Virus record (IMG/VR): IMGVR_UViG_3300047170_000085
Coordinates: 1 to 40,657 of that record
Direction: 5' to 3' (one strand)
From: a virus
DNA: 40,657 nt
Below, one piece after another: positions 15,915-21,764 of this stretch. Positions within the stretch are counted from its first letter, which is position 1; each line of letters opens with the position of its first letter. The notes under the pieces are model-generated. The model saw only the letters and a list, made by a program, of their open reading frames with translations, was not told the origin of the DNA and made no database searches. The position numbers and the translations under genes are program-made.

Positions 15915-18900
15915 TATCTCTATTACTTATTGACTCAAATGCTGGGGAAATGCTATCATAAACTCATTATGAATAGTAACCCTACTGACCTAGCTTATTT
16001 TGCAGGATACATTGACGGAGATGGATGCTTCTCACTGAGAAAAACACAAACTGGGAGAGGAACAAAGTTCCAATCCGAGCTTATCATCAATACAGTCAAT
16101 GAAGAAAACGTTCTTTGGATGGTTAAAACCATAGGGGGAAGATATATCTTCTCTCCTTCTTATAGAAAAGGTCATAAACCTATTCACAGATACGTTCTCA
16201 GTGGTCCTTCTATAGAATCTATTGGATTTGATAAATACCTTGTCCAAAAGTCCAAGGAATTTGAAATATTCCAAAAATTTAGAAAGACAACTTCCAAAAA
16301 GGAACGAAAAGAACTGATTGAACAAATGCAATTTGCCAAAGAATCTTTGGGTGTGATCATTAGCAACATGAAAGAATCGATTGAAGCTGTTAGAAATACA
16401 ATTGTTCCTTCTATTGAGGACATTGCATATCTTGCAGGATTCATTGATGCTGAATGTTGTTTGGGTATTCAGAGAAATTTCACTCCAAATAGACCTAATC
16501 CTACCTATAAAATTCAGTTGCAATTGAATGACACTAAATTTCCTTGCCTTTTTTGGATTTCTGAACGTTTTGGAGGACAATTCCATTTTGTTGATAGAAG
16601 TCGTCTTAAAACATTTCATCGAAACCAAATGTGTTGGAGATTGAGTGCACTCGCACTTGTTCCACTTCTTCCTAAAATACTTCCGTTCCTTAAACATAAA
16701 AAGCCAGTTTGTGAAACATTGATCAAATTCGCGGAATTGACATTTCTTAGACAAGGAAGTCCTAGCCCAAATAGTCCTAAATTCTCTGAATTTTATAAAC
16801 CCATTCTCGAAGAAAGGGCTAAACTTTTTGATCATGTTACACATCTCAATAAAAAAGGCATTTAAGCGGGTGATCATTTCTGTCACCTCTTCATGTTTCC
16901 ATGAAGCTTAGTACTATCGCTTCACTCTTTCAAGTGTCTGACCGCTTTAGTCGTTCAGGCTGCACGGTTTCCCTGCTTGCCCCCTGTTGTCCGTCTGCTT
17001 ACGCAGCGAGGAGTTCCAAGTCGATTAGGTCTGATTTTACAACGGCAACAAATCTACCGTTGGTACCTGAGGTACAATTTACGGGAGGAGCGCCACCCTC
17101 CATCATGCTACGAGCCAATTGGTCTTCCGTCTCACGGAGCGACTGGCCAAGGACAGACACTGCACTGTTTAATACCGTTTGTTACTCACCTTATGGTGGG
17201 AATGGTCATTTCTGCCATTCTCCAGACCTTTCGTCGTCTGGGCCGGACTATCGCACCATCCTTGCGGATGCCCTCTCACTTAGTCTCTCAGGCTGCAATT
17301 ACGCTTGCCCCTTGTCGCCATGCTTTCGTTTAGGCTTCCAAGTCAATCAGAGCGGGTTTATAGACCCCATATTTATTTAGATTTTTTACATATTCATAGC
17401 ATTTTTCTCTAAATTCGAGTTCATATTCATCTACACCACCTCTATTATAGGTTGTAGGTGTATATTTTTGACAAAACTCGAGCATTTTTATTGCTTGTTT
17501 CTGTTTGATCTTAAGAAAAGGGATACATTTTTCTAAGAAAGGGATTGCTTGATCTCTTGTATAGATACCAAATCTATAAACCATACTGTTTGATGCTGTT
17601 CTACCTTTTAGGGTAAAGACAGAACCATTAGCACAATTTTCAACAATATAATTTATTCCCTTTATATCAGTCATGGAAAGCAAAATAGCTGGTCGATATT
17701 TGGAATTTACCATTCCTTTATCACCACTATCTTTAGCTATCGAAAAAGATCCATCAGTATCTAATAAACCAGCTACATATGCCCAAAATAGTGGATTATC
17801 ACTATCTTTTCCGCTTCGTCTGGAATAAGTTTGATGTGAAACGCGACTATCATTAAAAGATCTCATTTTAATATAGTCTTGCTCTTTTTTCTGCAAAAGT
17901 TCTTCAGATAATTTTATTCTTCCTGCTCTAGGATTATTTATAATAAAATCTGTTAAAAATTTTGCCCTTTCTTTTTTTATGACTAAAAAAGGAATAATTT
18001 TTTCCAGAAATGGCAAACATTTAGGAGCTTTTTCAAGCTTCCATTGATGAGAATCTTTTCGATTATGCCCATCTTTGGCTATGTGTGCTTTTCTGGTGAA
18101 AATTGAACCTGTATATTCACCAAGAAAAAAATCAATCAATTCTTTGTTCCAATTGGCAATCTGGATCACTGGATAATAAAGAGGTGAATATCCTTCTTTA
18201 TCTCCCTTTTTCTTCATGATAGAAAAACTTCCATCACCATCTAAGACACCAGCACTATAAGCCAATTTTACCTCTTCTATATTCACATTCCCTCCTTGCG
18301 GTTATGCAAAAAGGGTAACACAATCTAACATTAACTGCAATAGGCGAGTAATTTTAAGCAGCTATTTCATATTCATTTAAATCCAAAAAACGCCCTCTAG
18401 GGTCTTCGTTGATCAACATTATTTGCTCTTGTAACACGATATACGTTCCGTACCAGTCGATCCTTGCGTCGATGTCCAGAGCAGTAAGTTGTTGCGCAGC
18501 TGGGTCTACAATACCGTTGCCAAGAGGCACTGGTGCTGTTAGTAGGTTCTGATATCTACGTCTACGTAGAATATCGCCTGCTTGCTGATCCATCGTAATG
18601 GGATACACGGATTGTTACTCCCTTTCGGGGGGCACATCATTTCTGTATGCCTCTTACGCTCTCACGTAAGGTCAGACTCTATCTTCGCCATTTGGCGTTT
18701 GACGTATAGTCGTTGAGGATTCCAGGTTGTTGAAGTCGCAAAATCTCATTTATAAGTGCCATTTCTTGATCATTATATTTTACACCCTTAAATTTACCTA
18801 CTGTATTTTCATGCCTTAATAAGCTAAATTCTAGAATTTTTTCTGCTAGAACTCTTTTCTTACTCCTCAATTCAGGTAGTATCCAAGGGAGGAATTTCAT

Positions 18901-19407
18901 ATTTCTTGTTAAACCGAAAATATTGATGGCAAAACTTTCTTTGTGATGTTCCGCTCTTTTTTTTCGATTAACAAAATTATATTCCATTCCTTTTTCATCA
19001 AGTATTCTTTTGCACTCATTTAGGATTTCTTCATCCGTATTCGTGATGGTGGTACATGGTACAATAGTGACGTTATATCCTACAGTCTTTCGACTACATT
19101 TTGTTGCGGATATACATCCCTCTCCATCTACTATTCCACCTAACCACGCTCTATCTAAACCTGGCCTTTCCTGCTGATTGTCCATTGTTCCATCTCCTGG
19201 ATTGTCACACTACGAAGTTAATGTCTCTTGTAGTGTACCAGAAAGCTTTAGGAGTTTCCAGCATATAGTCAAATTTTACATGGGCTACCCAGTATTTCAA
19301 CCCATCGTTGTATGGATCAGGTCTGGCATCGGTCTTGCTAGCAGTTTCATGCTTAATTGCTGTTGAACTGCTGGAGGCAAGATCGAGGTTGTAGTAGGAC
19401 CTGACAT
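15387..19407 (-). CDS. Major capsid protein, N4-gp56-like, split by three group I introns
   Basis: Four exons read as one 320-residue protein: 19407-19300 (36 aa), 18605-18399 (69 aa), 17175-17056 (40 aa) and 15914-15387 (175 aa). Every junction is codon-exact. The joints restore family motifs: MPDLIHTTMG+YPITMDQQ, QIMLINEDP+VLNSAVSVLG and NCTSGTNG+DNPTNIS. Family landmarks include RRRRYQNLLTAPVPLGN, LDIDARIDWYGTYIVLQEQ, LGQSLRETEDQL, ELKFGTAPVR, LSSVGSVTPG and DGYSAQFIYAPPEI. The protein forms the capsid shell. It follows the scaffold gene by 27 bases, as expected. Without splicing only a 36-residue peptide would be made from the start codon, so splicing is required for virion formation. Confidence 0.85.
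15915..17055 (-). ncRNA. Group I intron 3 of the capsid gene (1141 nt)
   Basis: P1 is exon CAACGGU (17062-17056) with GCCGUUG (17046-17040), seven pairs with U.G at the splice site. The core carries GGGGGCAAGC, GCAGCCTGAACGACTA (ending 16948) and GCGATAGTAC (from 16920). P9 hairpins follow: CTTCATG-GAAA-CATGAAG and GGTGA/TCACC. A 9-pair stem (16866-16858 with 15942-15934) then closes a loop holding an endonuclease gene on the other strand. The core is clearly related to that of intron 2. Confidence 0.83.
15969..16865 (+). CDS. LAGLIDADG homing endonuclease of intron 3, antisense to the capsid gene
   Basis: The preferred start is ATG 15969 (MNSNPTDLAYFAGYIDGDGC). In-frame ATG 15939 and TTG 15930 lie upstream. 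This gives about 298 residues with two LAGLIDADG motifs: LAYFAGYIDGDGCFSL near the N-terminus and IAYLAGFIDAECCLGI about residue 157. It is therefore a monomeric double-motif enzyme. The second motif has Glu as its acidic residue. The enzyme cuts intronless alleles at the insertion site to spread its intron. It is encoded opposite to the capsid mRNA, so it needs its own promoter or readthrough from the left. Its stop codon falls in the closing stem. Confidence 0.87.
   Translation: MNSNPTDLAYFAGYIDGDGCFSLRKTQTGRGTKFQSELIINTVNEENVLWMVKTIGGRYIFSPSYRKGHKPIHRYVLSGPSIESIGFDKYLVQKSKEFEIFQKFRKTTSKKERKELIEQMQFAKESLGVIISNMKESIEAVRNTIVPSIEDIAYLAGFIDAECCLGIQRNFTPNRPNPTYKIQLQLNDTKFPCLFWISERFGGQFHFVDRSRLKTFHRNQMCWRLSALALVPLLPKILPFLKHKKPVCETLIKFAELTFLRQGSPSPNSPKFSEFYKPILEERAKLFDHVTHLNKKGI
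17056..17175 (-). CDS. Major capsid exon 3 (40-codon mini-exon)
   Basis: This exon encodes VLNSAVSVLGQSLRETEDQL, ARSMMEGGAPPVNCTSGTNG, sandwiched between introns 2 and 3. It has no start codon of its own in a useful position and would be missed by simple gene calling. The family match is strong (VLN ... LGQSLRETEDQL). Confidence 0.82.
17176..18398 (-). ncRNA. Group I intron 2 of the capsid gene (1223 nt)
   Basis: The 3' core shows GGGGCAAGC, GCAGCCTGAGAGACTA (ending 17281) and GCGATAGTCC (17254-17245), the R and S parts of P7. A GGTCTGG-type P9 region and ...GAGTAACAAACG at the end follow, closely like intron 1's GAGTAACAATCCG. The preceding exon ends in T (CCT) and the intron ends in G. I could not find a convincing P1. 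The boundaries therefore rest on the capsid protein alignment. Confidence 0.8.
17330..18286 (-). CDS. LAGLIDADG homing endonuclease of intron 2 (318 aa)
   Basis: The start ATG 18286 is preceded by AAGGAGGG. Two motifs are visible: LAYSAGVLDGDGSFSI (about residues 8-23) and WAYVAGLLDTDGSFSI (about 167-183), each with the catalytic Asp. Each half repeats PFLEKIIPFLVIKKERA / PFLEKCIPFLKIKQKQA, showing an ancestral duplication. It lies in the same direction as the capsid gene, between the intron 5' end and the catalytic core. The sequence is AT- and Lys-rich compared with the capsid exons. It mobilises intron 2. Confidence 0.9.
   Translation of the reverse strand: MNIEEVKLAYSAGVLDGDGSFSIMKKKGDKEGYSPLYYPVIQIANWNKELIDFFLGEYTGSIFTRKAHIAKDGHNRKDSHQWKLEKAPKCLPFLEKIIPFLVIKKERAKFLTDFIINNPRAGRIKLSEELLQKKEQDYIKMRSFNDSRVSHQTYSRRSGKDSDNPLFWAYVAGLLDTDGSFSIAKDSGDKGMVNSKYRPAILLSMTDIKGINYIVENCANGSVFTLKGRTASNSMVYRFGIYTRDQAIPFLEKCIPFLKIKQKQAIKMLEFCQKYTPTTYNRGGVDEYELEFREKCYEYVKNLNKYGVYKPALIDLEA
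18399..18605 (-). CDS. Major capsid exon 2
   Basis: The 69 codons run from YPITMDQQAGDILRRRRYQN to QIMLINEDP. The reading frame continues into intron 2 for 14 further codons that do not resemble the family before a TAA. The 5' edge is set by P10 pairing (TATCC with GGGTA) and the 3' edge by the family sequence and a terminal T. Confidence 0.82.
18606..19299 (-). ncRNA. Group I intron 1 of the capsid gene (694 nt)
   Basis: P1 is exon AUGGGU (19305-19300) with GCCCAU (19285-19280), ending in the required U.G. P10 is GGGTA (19290-19286) with exon 2 TATCC. The P7 strands are CAACGACTA (18715-18707) and AAGATAGAGTC (18685-18675), the classic phage group I consensus. A TTACG/CGTAA hairpin and a CCCC-GAAA-GGG hairpin follow (P9 elements). 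The last intron base is G. The endonuclease frame runs from P2 into the P7 region. Confidence 0.85.
18679..19185 (-). CDS. Single-motif LAGLIDADG homing endonuclease of intron 1 (168 aa)
   Basis: The start ATG 19185 follows GGAGATGGAACA. One motif is present, RAWLGGIVDGEGCISA (about residues 12-27), with Glu in the acidic position, so the enzyme should act as a homodimer. Basic clusters (NRKKRAEHHKES) and a hydrophobic LPWILPELRSKKRVLAEKIL segment fit the fold. The C-terminal codons (GILNDYTSNAKWRR) are read from the intron's own P7 region, so the RNA core constrains the protein tail. The enzyme promotes homing of intron 1. Confidence 0.88.
   Translation of the reverse strand: MDNQQERPGLDRAWLGGIVDGEGCISATKCSRKTVGYNVTIVPCTTITNTDEEILNECKRILDEKGMEYNFVNRKKRAEHHKESFAINIFGLTRNMKFLPWILPELRSKKRVLAEKILEFSLLRHENTVGKFKGVKYNDQEMALINEILRLQQPGILNDYTSNAKWRR
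19300..19407 (-). CDS. Major capsid exon 1
   Basis: The exon encodes MSGPTTTSILPPAVQQQLSM followed by KLLARPMPDLIHTTMG. GAGG lies 9 bases before the ATG. The frame hits TGA at the codon after the splice site, so an unspliced message gives a truncated peptide. The last six bases, ATGGGT, form P1 with intron bases 19285-19280. Confidence 0.82.
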
Positions 19408-19434
19408 TGTCTTAACCTCATGTTAAGACGAAGG

Positions 19435-20157
19435 CTATTTACGAGCTGCTGAGATAGTTTCTTTCCAAAGAGCGGCTTTTTGTTCCTTAGACATCTTTGA
19501 ATTAGAAAGCTGAGCAGCTGTTGTGATAGCTTCAGAGCGAACTCCTAGGCTGCCAGTTTTAGGCTTAGCTTCTTTATCATCGACACGTTTTTGTTCTTGA
19601 GAGATGATTTTCTCTTTTAAAGCCTTATCCTGCTGATAAGCAGTAGACTTTTTGATGAGATTATACACCTTTCTCAAAGGATTTGCCCCGCTCTTGTAAG
19701 CATGCTCTACAGCTACGGTATAGTCTTCGTCACTTTTGATATATTTTTCAATATTATCAGCCGTAACGACCTCTTTAAAGTCAGGGAACTCTTGTGCAGT
19801 TTCAAGAACTTGAATTTTTTGCTCTTTTTCAGCTAGTTTTTGCTCATATGCAGATAACTTTTTGTTAAACTGCCCAAAAGCTTTAACAAGTTTCTTTCCG
19901 TCAGGGAATTCTTCTTGTTCTAACTGTCTAAAATCATAATCTTCTTCTTGAGGAGAATGATTTTGAGATTGCATTTGCTGATTACGCATTTGCATTTCAA
20001 TTTCACGCTCCTTTTTAACCTGCCAGAGCTGACGTTCGAGATCTTCTTTGGCTTTTCGAAGTTCTGCAAACGACTCGGATGCAGACTTCTTTTCATGGGT
20101 TTCTACAGCCTGATTGACCATTTCAGGTATTTGGGTCTCAATTTCTGTTTGACTCAT
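19435..20157 (-). CDS. Scaffolding protein (240 aa)
   Basis: The protein is almost wholly helical and charged: KKSASESFAELRKAKEDLER, QLWQVKKEREIEMQMRNQQM, then FNKKLSAYEQKLAEKEQKIQ with coiled-coil spacing. The C-terminus is basic (SKMSKEQKAALWKETISAAR), as in P22-type scaffolds where a basic tail binds the coat. The position between portal-proximal genes and the major capsid gene is the classic scaffold location. It would guide procapsid assembly and leave before or during packaging. ATG 20157 sits after AAAGGGAAAC. Confidence 0.8.
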   Translation of the reverse strand: MSQTEIETQIPEMVNQAVETHEKKSASESFAELRKAKEDLERQLWQVKKEREIEMQMRNQQMQSQNHSPQEEDYDFRQLEQEEFPDGKKLVKAFGQFNKKLSAYEQKLAEKEQKIQVLETAQEFPDFKEVVTADNIEKYIKSDEDYTVAVEHAYKSGANPLRKVYNLIKKSTAYQQDKALKEKIISQEQKRVDDKEAKPKTGSLGVRSEAITTAAQLSNSKMSKEQKAALWKETISAARK

Positions 20158-20231
20158 GTTTCCCTTTGAGATTGGCGAAATCTCTTTTTGCGCCTATGAT
20201 GGGATAACCACTTCCCGATTGGGTTAAAACA

Positions 20232-20260
20232 CGTATAATCAATATATTAATTTGGTACAA
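20232..20260 (-). promoter_or_regulatory. Candidate promoter for scaffold and capsid genes
   Basis: On the minus strand TTGTAC (20260-20255), a 17-base spacer and TATACG (20237-20232) precede the scaffold start by about 75 bases. The leader also holds GAGATT/AATCTC repeats near 20167-20188. The match is moderate. Confidence 0.4.
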
Positions 20261-20279
20261 CTTAAAAGTTTAGGGTTAC

Positions 20280-20459
20280 ATGGCTAATGAAATAGACACG
20301 CTGGCATATATGATGGCTGCTGAGAAGATGATAAACTTGCTTTTTGTGATGGAACAGACGGTTCAATTCATGCAAGAATATAAGATTGAACCTGACGAAG
20401 AGGTGAAGAAGGCTTTAATACCGATGATAGAACAATTAAAAGAATGGCTTAAGCAATAA
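20280..20459 (+). CDS. Small helical protein (59 aa), opposite strand in late block
   Basis: The frame reads MANEIDTLAYMMAAEKMINL, LFVMEQTVQFMQEYKIEPDE, then EVKKALIPMIEQLKEWLKQ. It is Met- and Glu-rich and amphipathic, with no zinc or membrane motif. The upstream region has GGGTTAC and TATAAT at 20234-20239. Its last 11 bases overlap the converging minus-strand gene that ends at 20449. The short size and lone plus-strand position lower certainty, but composition looks coding. Confidence 0.5.
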   Translation: MANEIDTLAYMMAAEKMINLLFVMEQTVQFMQEYKIEPDEEVKKALIPMIEQLKEWLKQ

Positions 20460-20949
20460 AATCGATCTTTTTACTTAAGTTATATTTTTCATATACTTTT
20501 TTATCGACAAGGTAATCTGAGGTCTTTTCTAGAGTGTCTTTGCAGTAACGTTTGAGCATCCTAACATAATTAGGATCAAATTCTGAAGGATTGTTTAAGA
20601 TATAACCAAGGATTTCTTTTGAAGGAATGCACCATTCGAAATTGATCTTTCCACCATCTTCCACTGACCAGAGATAGTGATCACTGCCTTGATATGGAGA
20701 TGGGCGAGTGCGCCGGCATTGTGGGTAAATTCGCATTGCATTTGCGGCATAGGGTTCTTTTTGTAGCCAGATATGTATGTAGTATTTGCCAGTGACGCCG
20801 TTTTCATAGTTCTTTTGGACGGCTTCTTCGATGATATCGATAAAACGCGACTGAACACCTTCTAGCGTCTCGCCTACTTCTTGACGATCGGTCATAGAGC
20901 GAGCTTGCTGCATTAGCTCGCCGTAGGTTTTCGATGATCCTTTAACCAT
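20449..20949 (-). CDS. Conserved phage protein of unknown function (166 aa)
   Basis: This is a mixed alpha/beta protein with SMTDRQEVGETLEGVQSRFI, YYIHIWLQKEPYAANAMRIY and CRRTRPSPYQGSDHYLWSVE. It has a helical end (RYCKDTLEKTSDYLVDKKVY). It looks like a soluble folded protein, with scattered Trp and Tyr. I do not recognise the family. It sits among small late genes between portal and scaffold, with a terminator-like stem just upstream. Confidence 0.55.
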   Translation of the reverse strand: MVKGSSKTYGELMQQARSMTDRQEVGETLEGVQSRFIDIIEEAVQKNYENGVTGKYYIHIWLQKEPYAANAMRIYPQCRRTRPSPYQGSDHYLWSVEDGGKINFEWCIPSKEILGYILNNPSEFDPNYVRMLKRYCKDTLEKTSDYLVDKKVYEKYNLSKKIDFIA

Positions 20950-20968
20950 ATTAATCCTTTAAAAAAGA

Positions 20969-20992
20969 AAAATGATCCTAGCGGATCATTTT
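20969..20992. terminator. Bidirectional terminator-like stem
   Basis: AAAATGATCC pairs with GGATCATTTT across the 4-base loop TAGC, with A/T tracts on either side. It lies about 20 bases before the ATG of the 166-residue gene and after the small-gene cluster in the minus direction, where it could stop upstream transcripts. Confidence 0.6.
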
Positions 20993-21029
20993 CGATCCCC
21001 CCATATAGAGTGAGCGGTTAGAATGTGAA

Positions 21030-21080
21030 GAACCTTGCTGTGGCTTATCTATATAGCCACCCTGAGCCTTATGAAGGTTC
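21030..21080. other. Nested hairpin in a gene gap
   Basis: GAACCTT (21030-21036) pairs with AAGGTTC (21074-21080), enclosing GTGGCT (21040-21045) with AGCCAC (21055-21060). It overlaps the stop of the small zinc protein at 21069. It may be a processing or termination structure. Confidence 0.45.
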
Positions 21081-21248
21081 GGTAGCTTCTTTATCTTCGG
21101 GGGTATCATTGTCATCGTTTATACCTGTTACCATTCTATGAATAAATTTTCTGCGAGATTCTTTCTCTTCGCAATATTTACATTCCATTTTGCAGCAAGG
21201 ACAAATAGGTTCTAAATTACTGGCGTTTTTTTCTTCCATTTTCTTCAT
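21069..21248 (-). CDS. Small cysteine-cluster protein, probably frameshifted at its start
   Basis: From ATG 21248 the frame gives 59 residues, with the knuckle CPCCKMECKYCEEKES and an acidic tail ending KEATEPS. Coding quality continues upstream in the same frame (HTELVIDNKVYHITNPEWIK) to about 21316 but without an ATG. A well-placed ATG at 21322, with GGGAGAATTAAA before it, opens a different frame and stops after MAATPN. The simplest reading is a one-base frameshift, real or from sequencing, separating the true start from the body. It is a probable zinc-binding protein. Confidence 0.5.
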   Translation of the reverse strand: MKKMEEKNASNLEPICPCCKMECKYCEEKESRRKFIHRMVTGINDDNDTPEDKEATEPS

Positions 21249-21323
21249 AAGATTCTTTATCCATTCTGGATTAGTTATATGGTAAACTTTATTATCAATA
21301 ACTAATTCGGTGTGGCTGCCATT

Positions 21324-21482
21324 TTAATTCTCCCTTTGCTTTTTAGCTTGAGGGCTATAGCTGCTTGTCAAAGGAAGAGGTGGTTTACCAGTATTTTGGT
21401 AACGAGGCTGCTCTGTGGTGAGCTCTTTATTCTTTGGAACCATAGGCTTCTTTGCCTCTGGCACGATCTTTATTTTAGGCAT
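21324..21482 (-). CDS. Small basic proline-rich protein (52 aa)
   Basis: The frame is MPKIKIVPEAKKPMVPKNKE, LTTEQPRYQNTGKPPLPLTS, then SYSPQAKKQREN. ATG 21482 follows AAAAGGAACA. There is no membrane segment and no cysteine. It ends immediately before the start of the next small gene and continues the portal-region operon. The extended, Pro/Lys-rich character suggests a disordered virion or assembly accessory. Confidence 0.5.
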   Translation of the reverse strand: MPKIKIVPEAKKPMVPKNKELTTEQPRYQNTGKPPLPLTSSYSPQAKKQREN

Positions 21483-21551
21483 GATTGTTCCTTTTAAAAT
21501 GATAAGGAGCGTCTACCTTCCGAAAACCGTCTGGTCTACTCCTTATCAAAC

Positions 21552-21764
21552 TTATTTATTCATCATCTTTTCACGAGTATATGGACGCTTAGCAAGTGAT
21601 GCTTCATCATGACGATCAATCTTCTCGCGCACTTTCTCATATGAATTAGATGCGCCAGCTGGTGGCTTCGGATCTACGTTTTCTTTGATTTTAGAATAAT
21701 CAGGTCCAGAATTGCCTCTGCCCTCACGACCACCCATAGATGTATTTTTATGGCTGTGACCCAT
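21552..21764 (-). CDS. Small hydrophilic protein after portal (70 aa)
   Basis: The protein opens MGHSHKNTSMGGREGRGNSG and continues with a charged helical stretch (SYEKVREKIDRHDEASLAKR). It is likely disordered at the N-terminus. It overlaps the end of the portal gene by 17 bases, so translation is coupled. No family is recognised. It may be a head accessory protein. Confidence 0.6.
   Translation of the reverse strand: MGHSHKNTSMGGREGRGNSGPDYSKIKENVDPKPPAGASNSYEKVREKIDRHDEASLAKRPYTREKMMNK

Noticed and set aside
16032-16886. 284-residue minus-strand frame opposite the intron 3 endonuclease
   Set aside because: It mirrors the clear LAGLIDADG gene on the other strand, has no family-like motif and is rich in Phe/Ser/Asn as expected of a shadow.
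16901-17380. Plus-strand frames of 159 and 118 residues
   Set aside because: They lie over the capsid mini-exon and two ribozyme cores on the other strand. Composition is Cys/Ser-rich without any motif.
19210-19415. Alternative capsid exon 1 in another frame (reading YYNLDLASSSS ... DYMLETPKAFWYTT)
   Set aside because: It is open and looks protein-like, but it has no start codon, crosses the P1 helix and does not join in frame to exon 2. The MSGPTTT frame fits all three tests.
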